Source of the DNA: Legionellaceae bacterium
GTDB taxonomy: Bacteria; Pseudomonadota; Gammaproteobacteria; Legionellales; Legionellaceae
Direction: 5' to 3'
DNA length: 64,000 bases
Assembly (NCBI GenBank): GCA_029212505.1
Contig: JARGOS010000002.1
Coordinates: forward strand, 248,001 to 312,000
In this document: one piece after another, positions 54,816 to 64,000 of the stretch
Layout: every line of letters starts with the position of its first letter
Position numbering within the stretch: the stretch's first letter is position 1
Made by a program: the position numbers and the translations under genes
The notes under the pieces: model-generated
Databases searched by the model: none
Told to the model about the DNA's origin: nothing
Seen by the model: the letters and a program-made list of their open reading frames with translations, nothing else

Positions 54816-56188
54816 AGATATAATAACCCAGCAGGTAGCATCATGAGGATAATTCCGCCGATAAAGATGAGGCGAAATTGAAGTGTGCTACCCATTTCTA
54901 GGCTTTCTTCAGGTGGAAAAAACCCGACAATTAAACTAATAAAGCAGCCAACGAGGCCTAATGCACAAGTCGCGTAATACCCGCCACGTCGACCAGGAAC
55001 GGTGAAGTGCCTTGGGCGATTCGCGTGCGTTTGCTTTAAACGAATGGCCGCAATAAATAACAAAACATACATGACTAAATACAGCTCAGTGCTGAGTGCG
55101 GTAAACAGCCAATAAATTGAATTAATGGAGGGTAATAAAAAGAAGCCACCGCATAGCACGGTGACCAGTGTGGCTTGGAGTAATAAAATGCGTGAAGCAA
55201 TCCCGTGTTGGTTAAGACGATAAAGCCAGGGCGGCAAAAACCCCTGGTCGGCTGCAAGCAGTAAACCTTTGGCTGGTGATATGATCCAATTGACCATACC
55301 GCCTAAGCTACCTAAAAGCAGCATGATGATGATCACAGGCATAATAGGCGTGAGATGATAGGCTTCAAAAAAGTTGGTGAAGGCTTGCATCACGCCTTGG
55401 ACTAAACTAATTTTTTCTTGTGGAAGAACAAAAGCAATGGCGAGCGATCCTAAAATCATGGTTGTTAAAATTAAAATAACGGAAAATAGCATAGCACGAG
55501 GGAAGTTTTTTTGTGGATTTTTAACGTTACGGACATGAACAGCAGCAAGCTCCATACCAAGAAATGAGGTGACAATCGCAGTCAGTGATCCCCACGATTG
55601 CGTATCGCTCCAATGAGGAATGAGGTTGTTTGGACTCAAATCAATTGCAATACTATGGCCTTGGCATAGCCAAATAATCGCCAGTATGATAATCATGCCC
55701 ATCGGAACAATCATACCGACCACGGCACAAAAGCTTGCAAAAGCAGCCGAGGCTCGCAGGCCATTTAATCCTAAAAGTGTCAGCGACCAAAAAACAATAA
55801 GAATAACAGATATAAGATAAATCTTGTTGTGTGCTAGTGCTGGATTGATTAAATAAGCAAGCGTACCGGCAATAAACGATAATATTGTAGGGTACCAGAC
55901 TAAAGTATTTATCCATTGCAGCCAGATGGTAAAAAAAGCCATGGTGTCACCGAAGGCATGTTTTACCCAGCTGTACACCCCACCTTCTTCTTCTGGCCAA
56001 GTTGAGGCGAGTTCTGCTGAAATCAATGCGATAGGAATTAAAAAGATAAGCGCGCCAAGTAAGAAAAAGAAAATAAGCGTCGAGCCAAACAGGGCGGCTG
56101 CAGGTAAATTACGGATACTATCGATGGCGCCCGTGATAAGCAATATGAGTGCAAAGGTAGAAATTTTTTCGGACGACCATGCTTTCAC
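54788..56188 (-). CDS. Amino-acid permease, APC superfamily (GadC-like antiporter)
   Basis: This polytopic inner-membrane transporter has about twelve helices. Family motifs include LPAAALFGSTLIFFFLLGAL, the WPEEEGGVYSWVKHAFGD consensus, SFLGMELAAVHVRNVKNPQKNFPRA and the SPAKGLLLAADQGFLPPWLYRLNQHG loop. These mark the glutamate/GABA antiporter (AGT) subfamily common in Legionella and relatives. The substrate is unknown. GTG 56188 (MKAWSSEKIST) gives the usual short N-terminus, with AGG about 9 bases upstream; the frame is open further to 56239. The length is 466 residues. Confidence 0.82.
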   Translation of the reverse strand: MKAWSSEKISTFALILLITGAIDSIRNLPAAALFGSTLIFFFLLGALIFLIPIALISAELASTWPEEEGGVYSWVKHAFGDTMAFFTIWLQWINTLVWYPTILSFIAGTLAYLINPALAHNKIYLISVILIVFWSLTLLGLNGLRASAAFASFCAVVGMIVPMGMIIILAIIWLCQGHSIAIDLSPNNLIPHWSDTQSWGSLTAIVTSFLGMELAAVHVRNVKNPQKNFPRAMLFSVILILTTMILGSLAIAFVLPQEKISLVQGVMQAFTNFFEAYHLTPIMPVIIIMLLLGSLGGMVNWIISPAKGLLLAADQGFLPPWLYRLNQHGIASRILLLQATLVTVLCGGFFLLPSINSIYWLFTALSTELYLVMYVLLFIAAIRLKQTHANRPRHFTVPGRRGGYYATCALGLVGCFISLIVGFFPPEESLEMGSTLQFRLIFIGGIILMMLPAGLLYLYRQKRLSK

Positions 56189-56335
56189 GAGAGAAAAACC
56201 TATGATGTTAAAAAGCTGTTCATTATAACGGGATCGCACAAACTATGCTATCAAGTTGTGTCGATAGCTTTCTTTCGCTGGAGATTTTGCTAGACTAATT
56301 GAGTGAGTTGTTAATTTAATAACAGGGAGAAGGTA

Positions 56336-56563
56336 ATGAAACGTTTCGCAATGATAGCTGCCACAGGAATAATGGCGCTCATGATCAGTGCATGTGGTGA
56401 TAATGCAGCCCCAAAACCAGAAGCTCAGGCTGATGATATGCAGTCTCAAACACAGGAACAAATGGCAGCTCCTGCAGCGCCTGCGTCGTCGCAAGAGGGT
56501 ATGAATATGGCCCCAGCAGAACCATCTTCTGAAGCGATGGAAGATGCAGCTGCTCAAGAATAA
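56336..56563 (+). CDS. Small Ala/Pro/Gln-rich lipoprotein
   Basis: This 75-residue protein has a signal peptide and lipobox ISAC (lipidated Cys20), followed by a low-complexity acidic mature part rich in Ala, Pro, Gln, Met and Glu. GGGAGAAGG lies just upstream of ATG 56336. Asp/Gly after the Cys suggests it may resist Lol sorting, although this rule is not reliable here. The function is unknown. It is monocistronic and followed by a terminator. Confidence 0.65.
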   Translation: MKRFAMIAATGIMALMISACGDNAAPKPEAQADDMQSQTQEQMAAPAAPASSQEGMNMAPAEPSSEAMEDAAAQE

Positions 56564-56569
56564 TTTTTT

Positions 56570-56610
56570 ACTGCTGTTTTGGTGTACAATACCCAAGGCA
56601 GCAGTTTTTT
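56570..56610 (+). terminator. Intrinsic terminator after the small lipoprotein
   Basis: ACTGCTG at 56570-56576 pairs with CAGCAGT at 56599-56605, with further internal pairing, and a T6 tract (56605-56610) follows. Confidence 0.75.
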
Positions 56611-56634
56611 CAAAAGCGTTGTTGCCGTAATAAC

Positions 56635-57663
56635 GTGAGGAACACCTCGGTGGTTGTTGATGCAGTTGTAACCTGGGTAGATGGCTCAGATATAGAACAT
56701 ATTAAAAAACGTCAGACTTATTTAAAATCTTATTTAAATTTAGAGCAAGATCACGATCATGATCAAGACCATAATCAAAATCATGCGGTTGATGATGCTG
56801 CGGCTCCAACGCGTTTTGATTCTTCCGGTGAAATTAATTATTGTTTGCGTTCGCTGCTTTATTTTGCGCCTTGGCTACGTACGATTTATGTTGTGACCGA
56901 TGGTCAAACACCTCCTATAATAACGGCGTTGCAAGGCACCTCATATGAAAAACGTATTAAAATTATCGATCATCGTGAAATTTTTCAAGGCTTTGAGCAA
57001 TATTTACCAACGTTTAATAGCTTAAGTATTGAGTCGATGCTGTGGCGCATTCCGGGGCTTTCGGAGCGTTTTATTTATTTAAACGATGATTGTGCTTTAT
57101 TGCGTCCTGTGAAGCCGACCGATTTTTTTCAAGAGGGGAAGCCGGTTGTGCGTGCTGCCTGGAAAACACAGTATGCGCATAAGTGGGGGCAAATTTTTGC
57201 GCGTAGGTTGCCTCGTATTTTTTCATCCAAGCCTATCGCGCCTCATCGTCAGTATCAAGAGAATAGCGCGAAGCTTGCTGGTTACACGCGTCAGTTTTTG
57301 CATCTGCCTCACGTGCCTTTTCCCCTGGTTAAACAGGTGTTTGCTGATTTTTTTGATGAGTATCCTGAGCTATTTGTTCAGAATCTAAATTATCCAATAC
57401 GGGCTTTAGAACAGTTTTGGAGTATTTCTTTGGCTTATCATCTAGGGTTTAGACATAAACAATTGATGCTTGGTCGTGCGTTAAAAGCGGTCAGTGTGCA
57501 TGCAACGCATCATTCATGGCGAAAAATTAAAGCCAGATTAGCTCACGCGCATCGTGATTCGGCTGTTGCCTTTATTTGTATACAAAGTTTAGATCAAGCC
57601 CATGTGAATGTACGAAAAGCTATTTTGACATGGTTAGATGATCATATTCCCAAAATAATTTAA
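56635..57663 (+). CDS. Stealth-family phosphotransferase (capsule / sugar-phosphate transferase)
   Basis: This 342-residue protein carries Stealth conserved regions: VVDAVVTWVDGSD (CR1), SSGEINYCLRSLLYFAPWLRTIYVVTDGQ (CR2), RFIYLNDDCALLRPV and later helical regions. Such enzymes transfer hexose-1-phosphates in capsule synthesis, and are related to the animal GlcNAc-1-phosphotransferase. An insert of Asp/His/Gln residues (QDHDHDQDHNQ, near residue 38-52) is low complexity. GTG 56635 is the annotated start. GTG 56650 with GTGAGG 9 bases upstream is a good alternative. It lies apart from the polysaccharide region at 1-13 kb. Confidence 0.82.
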   Translation: MRNTSVVVDAVVTWVDGSDIEHIKKRQTYLKSYLNLEQDHDHDQDHNQNHAVDDAAAPTRFDSSGEINYCLRSLLYFAPWLRTIYVVTDGQTPPIITALQGTSYEKRIKIIDHREIFQGFEQYLPTFNSLSIESMLWRIPGLSERFIYLNDDCALLRPVKPTDFFQEGKPVVRAAWKTQYAHKWGQIFARRLPRIFSSKPIAPHRQYQENSAKLAGYTRQFLHLPHVPFPLVKQVFADFFDEYPELFVQNLNYPIRALEQFWSISLAYHLGFRHKQLMLGRALKAVSVHATHHSWRKIKARLAHAHRDSAVAFICIQSLDQAHVNVRKAILTWLDDHIPKII

Positions 57664-57687
57664 ATAACTGGATAAGGGGTTTTAGAC

Positions 57688-59802
<2,115 letters not shown>

Positions 59803-59808
59803 CTAGTG

Positions 59809-60081
59809 TTAGTTTGCTTCCGCTGCAATCGGTTCAATTACAACGAACTGACGGTTTTTAGGACCTTTCTTGATGAAACGTACTAAGCCCGTAGCTAAAG
59901 CATACAGGGTGTGGTCTCGGCCTAAGCCTACGCCGTTTCCTGCATGAAATCGTGTTCCACGTTGACGAACCAAGACTTCGCCTGCATTAACACGTTGACC
60001 GCCATACCGTTTAACGCCAAGGTACTTTGGCTTGGAATCGCGACCGTTGCGGGTACTTCCGCCTGCTTTTTTAGTTGCCAT
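59809..60081 (-). CDS. rpmA: 50S ribosomal protein L27
   Basis: L27 is 90 residues long. [15 protein letters not shown] at the N-terminus and [31 protein letters not shown] are the standard sequence, reaching the peptidyl-transferase centre. It lies between rplU and obgE. Confidence 0.98.
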   Translation of the reverse strand: MATKKAGGSTRNGRDSKPKYLGVKRYGGQRVNAGEVLVRQRGTRFHAGNGVGLGRDHTLYALATGLVRFIKKGPKNRQFVVIEPIAAEAN

Positions 60082-60102
60082 GGTAGTGCTACCCTCTTCT
60101 TC

Positions 60103-60414
60103 TTACTTATTGATTGCCGTAATTTCGACTTCGGTATAATTTTGACGGTGACCCATTTGTTTCATGTGGTGCTTACGACGACGAAATTTAATAATTTTAA
60201 TTTTCTTATGGCGACCTTGTGATAAAACTTTCGCTTTGACCACGGCCTTAGGTACACAAGGTGTTCCAACCGTACTTTTTTCACCGTCAGTGATCATAAG
60301 TACTTCGGAAAAATCGAGCTCACTTCCAGCTTCAACAGGAAGCTGTTCTATTTTGAGTACGTCACCTGTTTTAACACGGTATTGTTTACCGCCTGTTTTT
60401 ATCACCGCATACAT
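60103..60414 (-). CDS. rplU: 50S ribosomal protein L21
   Basis: L21 is 103 residues long: [14 protein letters not shown], then [14 protein letters not shown] and a C-terminal [20 protein letters not shown]. It is the first gene of the operon with rpmA and obgE, and a promoter is visible upstream at 60477-60505. Confidence 0.98.
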   Translation of the reverse strand: MYAVIKTGGKQYRVKTGDVLKIEQLPVEAGSELDFSEVLMITDGEKSTVGTPCVPKAVVKAKVLSQGRHKKIKIIKFRRRKHHMKQMGHRQNYTEVEITAINK

Positions 60415-60476
60415 GATTCTTCTCCAAAGCTTACCTGACAGCGCTTAACGAAACACTGGTTCTGACAAAGTGGGAG

Positions 60477-60505
60477 ATTTTATAGAATTTTTACGCTGAT
60501 TTCAA
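60477..60505 (-). promoter_or_regulatory. Promoter of the rplU-rpmA-obgE operon
   Basis: Read on the minus strand, TTGAAA (60505-60500) and TAAAAT (60482-60477) are separated by 17 bp, about 60 bp before rplU. Confidence 0.6.
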
Positions 60506-60544
60506 GTTGTTCATCTCAGTGATTATAAAAAATATATAAAATAT

Positions 60545-60574
60545 TTGGCAGAATATCAAAACATGGTCTATAGT
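60545..60574 (+). promoter_or_regulatory. Promoter of the 6S RNA gene
   Basis: TTGGCA (60545-60550) and TATAGT (60569-60574) are 18 bp apart. The predicted start at about 60581 is exactly the first base of the terminal stem of the RNA. Confidence 0.7.
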
Positions 60575-60580
60575 TTAAGT

Positions 60581-60735
60581 ATAGGCAGTACAGATTGCAC
60601 AGCCAACATCTTTGTCCTAGGAGGCCAGGTTGTACGTGTGGTGAGCAAGCTTGGGAGTTTACCAAGAAGCCTGAAGCATGTCCGAGGCGTCCATATTAAA
60701 AGTAGGACTGTTGTGATCTCACTGTCTATTTTTTT
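60581..60735 (+). ncRNA. ssrS: 6S RNA (regulator of sigma70 RNA polymerase)
   Basis: 6S RNA mimics an open promoter and sequesters sigma70 holoenzyme in stationary phase. The apical region GGTGAGCAAGCTTGG...CCAAGAAGCCT resembles E. coli 6S (GGTGAGCATGCTCGG...CCGAGAAGCCT). The fold is one long hairpin. ATAG (60581-60584) pairs with CTAT (60726-60729), GTCCTA (60614-60619) with TAGGAC (60703-60708), and GGAGGCC with GGCGTCC (one mismatch). ACGTGT pairs with GCATGT through two wobbles. A T7 run ends the RNA at 60735. The length of about 155 nt is shorter than E. coli's 184. It sits between the divergent rplU promoter and the ABC permease gene. Confidence 0.85.
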
Positions 60736-60760
60736 GTTTATTATGTGTTCTATGGTTGCT

Positions 60761-61558
60761 TTATTCGCGAAGCCCAATCCCTTTTTTTATAAACAGAGCT
60801 GTTATGGCAATTAAGCTTACGAGCATCACTGCCATAATCATCATATCGCGTGAAATATCCTCTCCTGTGCCGAGCATCACGTGCCTCAGTGCATGCACCA
60901 TGTAATAAATGGGGTTAAAAAGTGTGGCTTTTTGCCAAAACGACGGCAGCATATTGGTTGCGTAAAACACACCACCAAGATAAATCATAGGTGTTAATAT
61001 AAACGTAGGAACAAAAGCGACATCATCAAACGTACGGGCCACCATGGCATTCAGAAACCCTGCTAGAGAAAAGATAAGCGAAACCAAAAGAATAATCAAA
61101 AAAGCAATCGGGACGTGACTGAAGACATTGAGCTCAATAAAAAAAGATGAAGACACGGTAATCAAAAAGGCGACTAAAAGTCCACGGATCATACCCCCCA
61201 AAATAAACCCTGAAAGCATGATGCTCCAGTGCATGGGGCTTACGAGAAGTTCTTCGATGCTTCGTTGAAAACGCATACTAAACAGGGACGTGGCGACGTT
61301 AGCATACGCATTGGTAATCACGCCCATGATGATAAGCCCGGGAGCAATAAACGTGGTGTAAGGATAATTTGCGACGGGTCCAATACGATCGCCGATGACC
61401 GAGCCAAAAATTAAAAAATAAAGCGTCGTTGTGATCACTGGGGGCAAGAACGTTTGGGTTGATATTCGAAGCATACGCACCATTTCGCGACGGACAATGG
61501 TGTATAAGGCTATTATTTGGTGATTAAATTGGTAATTGACTCGATGATTAATGGCCAT
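60761..61558 (-). CDS. ABC-2 type transporter permease (YadH-like)
   Basis: This 265-residue integral membrane protein has about six helices and belongs to the ABC-2 export permease family: FLPPVITTTLYFLIFG, a PYTTFIAPGLIIMGVI segment, and the SFMSMR-like ATSLFSMRFQRSIEELLVSPMHW motif. Substrate candidates are polysaccharide, lipid or drug, but none is shown. It overlaps the upstream ATPase gene by 11 bp. E. coli YadH is the closest named relative. Confidence 0.85.
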   Translation of the reverse strand: MAINHRVNYQFNHQIIALYTIVRREMVRMLRISTQTFLPPVITTTLYFLIFGSVIGDRIGPVANYPYTTFIAPGLIIMGVITNAYANVATSLFSMRFQRSIEELLVSPMHWSIMLSGFILGGMIRGLLVAFLITVSSSFFIELNVFSHVPIAFLIILLVSLIFSLAGFLNAMVARTFDDVAFVPTFILTPMIYLGGVFYATNMLPSFWQKATLFNPIYYMVHALRHVMLGTGEDISRDMMIMAVMLVSLIAITALFIKKGIGLRE

Positions 61559-62462
61559 GACGAATAAGATCCATAAATAACTCTTCTAAACGGTTTGTTT
61601 TGTTACGCAAGCTTTGAATACCTATGCCATGTTGATCAAGACGCGCAAACACGTCGTTGAGCGTGTGTTGGCTATCAACACGAAGTTCAAACGTATGTTG
61701 ATCGAGTTTGATGGCGTTCCAGGGCTCTAAACTCGGTAAGATATCAATGGGTCCATCGGTTGTGAAAATATAGGTTTGGTGCTGTAAAGTCCCTAATAAT
61801 GCTTTTGTCGATGTATGTTTGATTAACTCGCCTTTATCGATGATGGCAATATTTTTACAAAGCTGTTCAGCTTCTTCAAGATAGTGTGTGGTGAGAATGA
61901 TGGTGGTGCCTTCAGCATTGGTGCGCGCTAAAAAATCCCACATGCTGCGGCGAATTTCGATGTCTACTCCAGCTGTGGGCTCATCTAAGATAAGTACACG
62001 GGGTTTATGCATTAGCGCACGTGCGATCATGAGGCGTCGCTTCATGCCGCCTGAGAGGTGTCTTATAATGCTGTGACGTTTGTCCCATAAGCCTAATTGC
62101 TTGAGTAAATTTGTCGCGTGCATGGCTGCTTCAGCACGCGGTATACCGTAGTAACCCGCTTGGTTAAGCAGTGTTTGTTCGCTGGTTTCAAAAATATTTA
62201 AATTAATTTCTTGAGGCACTAAGCCGAGATGTCGTTTAGCTTGCGTAGGATTTTTATCCAAATCAACACCGCAGATCAAAATAGACCCCGATGTTTTGGT
62301 GAGCAATGAAGTCATCAAACCTATGGTGGTTGATTTTCCGGCGCCATTAGCACCGAGCAGGGCAAAAAAATCACCGGATTCAATGGTGAGGTCAATGCTT
62401 TTTAAGGCTTCAACACCGTTGTCATAGGTTTTACAAAGCTGTTTTATTTCGATGGCATGCAT
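61548..62462 (-). CDS. ABC transporter ATP-binding protein (YadG-like)
   Basis: This 304-residue ATPase has Walker A GANGAGKSTT, the Q-loop region LVPQEINL, the ABC signature HLSGGMKRRLMIA, Walker B VLILDEPTAGVD and the H-loop TTHYLEEAEQL. Translational overlap with the permease gene shows they form one exporter. It lies just downstream of the rplS hairpins and is likely transcribed separately from rplS. Confidence 0.9.
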   Translation of the reverse strand: MHAIEIKQLCKTYDNGVEALKSIDLTIESGDFFALLGANGAGKSTTIGLMTSLLTKTSGSILICGVDLDKNPTQAKRHLGLVPQEINLNIFETSEQTLLNQAGYYGIPRAEAAMHATNLLKQLGLWDKRHSIIRHLSGGMKRRLMIARALMHKPRVLILDEPTAGVDIEIRRSMWDFLARTNAEGTTIILTTHYLEEAEQLCKNIAIIDKGELIKHTSTKALLGTLQHQTYIFTTDGPIDILPSLEPWNAIKLDQHTFELRVDSQHTLNDVFARLDQHGIGIQSLRNKTNRLEELFMDLIRHGH

Positions 62463-62519
62463 CTGGCTAGCTTAGGTGATTTTAGGTATAGAATGCAAGT
62501 GTAGCGAAGAGGTAGAATA

Positions 62520-62571
62520 CCTCGCGGCGAATAACCGCGAGGATTAATCTTAATTTATATGGATTAAGATT
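62520..62571 (-). terminator. Two hairpins after rplS
   Basis: Read on the minus strand, AATCTTAAT pairs with ATTAAGATT around the rplS stop (62571-62546). CCTCGCGG then pairs perfectly with CCGCGAGG (62542-62520). The second stem is strong, but the following tract is only moderately T-rich (TATTCTACCTCTT). Confidence 0.5.
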
Positions 62572-62929
62572 GTTTTCTTTGTGGAAGCTTTTCACGAATA
62601 CGTGCAGCGCGACCAGAAAGTTTACGAAGATAGTACAATTTAGCGCGACGTACATCACCACGACGTTTTACGGTGATGCTATCAACTACAGGGCTGTAGA
62701 GTTGGAACACACGCTCTACACCAACGCTATGTGAAATTTTTCTGACGGTAAACGCTGAGTTCAAGCCGCGGTTGCGTCGTGCAATCACAACACCCTCGAA
62801 AGCCTGAAGACGTTCGCGGTTACCTTCTTTTACTTTAACCTGAACCAGAACGGTATCGCCTGGGCCAAAATCTGGGATCGTTTTGCCTTGCATTTGCTCA
62901 GCGTTGATCGCATCGATCACGTTGCTCAT
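62564..62929 (-). CDS. rplS: 50S ribosomal protein L19
   Basis: L19 is 121 residues long. [47 protein letters not shown] and [11 protein letters not shown] are the standard sequence, and the gene is the last of the rimM-trmD-rplS operon. It starts 3 bases after the trmD stop. Confidence 0.98.
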   Translation of the reverse strand: MSNVIDAINAEQMQGKTIPDFGPGDTVLVQVKVKEGNRERLQAFEGVVIARRNRGLNSAFTVRKISHSVGVERVFQLYSPVVDSITVKRRGDVRRAKLYYLRKLSGRAARIREKLPQRKQS

Positions 62930-62932
62930 GAC

Positions 62933-63706
62933 TCACTCCTCAAATCGGTCGCCTGCGTCAAAAGACGAACCGTGCTCTTGTTTAAATTCGGCAAGCAAGT
63001 GCTTGTCGTCGTCAGTTAACCGGATTTGCTTTAACAAGTCCGGTCGCTTTAGCCACGTTTGGCCTAAAGCTTGTTTTTTTCGCCAGCGTTCTATGGCAGC
63101 ATGGTTGCCGCTTAATAAAACTTCAGGCACGTTCTTTCCATCCACGCACTCGGGACGGGTATACTGCGGATGGTCTAAAAGACCGTCCATAAACGAATCT
63201 TGTTGTGCTGAACCCGGGTGCCCAAGGCAACCTGGCACTAAGCGTACAAGGGCATCTATAAAAACCATCGCCGCAAGTTCACCACCACTTAGTACAAAAT
63301 CACCAAGTGACCATTCTTCGTCAACATCATCAGTGATAATACGTTCATCGATTCCTTCAAAGCGGCCAGCTATAAAAAGAATCGGTTGTTTATCTAAAGC
63401 AAGCTGCTTAAGCTCGGCTTGTTTTATGCAGCGCCCTTGTGGGCTTAAATAAACAGTTTTGCATGCTGCCCCTAACGTATGACGTGCTTCCACAATTGCT
63501 TGATGCAAGGGTGGGTAACCCATCACCATACCAGGACCACCACCGTAGGGTTTATCATCAACCCGTCGGTGAGGTTGCGGTGCAAAGTCACGGGGATTCC
63601 AATAATCCACCTGAACCAGCTTATCTTTAAGTGCTCGCCCAACAACGCCCTGATTTAACGGGGTAAACATGTCGGGCATCACGCTAACCACACCAAGATG
63701 TAGCAT
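62933..63706 (-). CDS. trmD: tRNA (guanine-37-N1)-methyltransferase
   Basis: TrmD makes m1G37, which prevents frameshifting. The knotted SPOUT fold has MLHLGVVSVMPDMFTPL at the N-terminus, DDKPYGGGPGM, GRFEGIDERII, and the SAM-knot DFVLSGGELAAMV. ATG 63706 is used because it follows the rimM stop by 4 bases and matches the E. coli start. The frame extends upstream to 63748 but overlaps rimM. The length is 257 residues. Confidence 0.96.
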   Translation of the reverse strand: MLHLGVVSVMPDMFTPLNQGVVGRALKDKLVQVDYWNPRDFAPQPHRRVDDKPYGGGPGMVMGYPPLHQAIVEARHTLGAACKTVYLSPQGRCIKQAELKQLALDKQPILFIAGRFEGIDERIITDDVDEEWSLGDFVLSGGELAAMVFIDALVRLVPGCLGHPGSAQQDSFMDGLLDHPQYTRPECVDGKNVPEVLLSGNHAAIERWRKKQALGQTWLKRPDLLKQIRLTDDDKHLLAEFKQEHGSSFDAGDRFEE

Positions 63707-63710
63707 GATG

Positions 63711-64000
63711 TTAAAAATCCACATCCCAGCAGACGGTGATAACGCCACGGTCTGTATCTATCGTTTGAATCACATCATCCATCAGATAAGGAATAAGCCG
63801 GCGCTTTTCACCCACAACAACGAGGACATCGTTAGAGCCTGTCGCAAACAGCGATTCAACCGTGCCAAAAACCTGCCCATGCTCGTGAATCACCCGCATA
63901 CCAATAAGTTGATGCCAGTAGAATTCACCCGGCTTAAGCTTCGGTAAATCGGTTGCGGCTACCGCAATCGGTACGTTCGTCAACTCAGCGACACGTTCAC
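63711..64000 (-). CDS. rimM: 16S rRNA-processing protein RimM, N-terminus outside window
   Basis: RimM assists 30S assembly by binding S19. The visible C-terminal 95 or so residues continue an open frame to the window edge: ERVAEL..VPIAV, then LPKLKPGEFYWHQLIGMRV and GEKRRLIPYL, the PRC-barrel domain. The N-terminal domain and probably rpsP lie beyond 64000. Confidence 0.93.
   Translation of the reverse strand, partial: ERVAELTNVPIAVAATDLPKLKPGEFYWHQLIGMRVIHEHGQVFGTVESLFATGSNDVLVVVGEKRRLIPYLMDDVIQTIDTDRGVITVCWDVDF

Noticed and set aside
60545-60814. An 89-codon open frame that could be called a small membrane protein
   Set aside because: It starts inside the 6S promoter -35 box and runs through the 6S RNA fold and then antisense to the permease 3' end. 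It has no ribosome binding site.

Overview
The window is one continuous piece of a gammaproteobacterial chromosome of moderate G+C content. It carries housekeeping operons of gammaproteobacterial type (murI-murF-mraY-murD-ftsW-murC-ddl-ftsQ-ftsA-ftsZ-lpxC, glyQ-glyS-gmhB-rsmJ, rimM-trmD-rplS, rplU-rpmA-obgE, ftsK-lolA-yhdP). A periplasmic DsbA-like protein resembles Coxiella Com1, and an OTU-like (deubiquitinase-type) protein and a Stealth-type phosphotransferase are also present. Together these suggest a host-associated member of the Legionellales/Coxiellaceae. The genus cannot be decided from the sequence, and this placement is inference.

Layout. 1-12.9 kb is a surface-polysaccharide region: a sugar epimerase, a phosphoglycosyl transferase fused to a nucleotide-sugar 4,6-dehydratase, manC, galE and two nucleotidyltransferase-fold proteins, one of them frameshifted. 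It is interspersed with four AAA/DUF4143 ATPase genes (three intact, one eroded), and repeats and palindromes surround them. 13.0-26.9 kb holds dapA, a very short BamC-like lipoprotein, and a compact division/cell-wall cluster that lacks murG and murB at their usual places. 26.8-27.8 kb has dciA and a bacterial PH-domain protein. 28.0-34.3 kb is an accessory operon on the minus strand: a large flavoprotein, a nitronate monooxygenase, a NarK-like transporter and an unknown membrane protein. It is followed by a small palindromic repeat element. 34.6-42.8 kb holds mlaA, uvrD, a Com1-like protein, glyQS, gmhB and rsmJ. 42.9-44.1 kb encodes an exported repeat protein with seven CX6C motifs alternating with six Asp-boxes, probably a disulfide-stapled beta-propeller. 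44.2-54.8 kb is trxB, ftsK, lolA, yhdP, the OTU-like gene and mpl. 54.8-58.8 kb holds a GadC-type permease, a small lipoprotein, a Stealth protein and a CinA with a degenerate C-terminal domain. 58.8-64 kb holds the obgE/rpmA/rplU operon, a 6S RNA gene with its own promoter, an ABC-2 exporter pair, and rplS-trmD-rimM (rimM runs off the end).

Functionally, most of the window serves the envelope: precursor sugars (manC, galE, epimerase, dehydratase), LPS (lpxC, gmhB), peptidoglycan synthesis and recycling (mur genes, ddl, mpl), division (ftsW/Q/A/Z/K), and lipoprotein and phospholipid trafficking (lolA, mlaA, yhdP, BamC-like). The most unusual items are the OTU-like protein with His placed before Cys, the Cys/Asp-box propeller, the flavoprotein/nitronate monooxygenase/NarK-like operon, the N-terminus-only BamC, and the ATPase family with its operator-like repeats.
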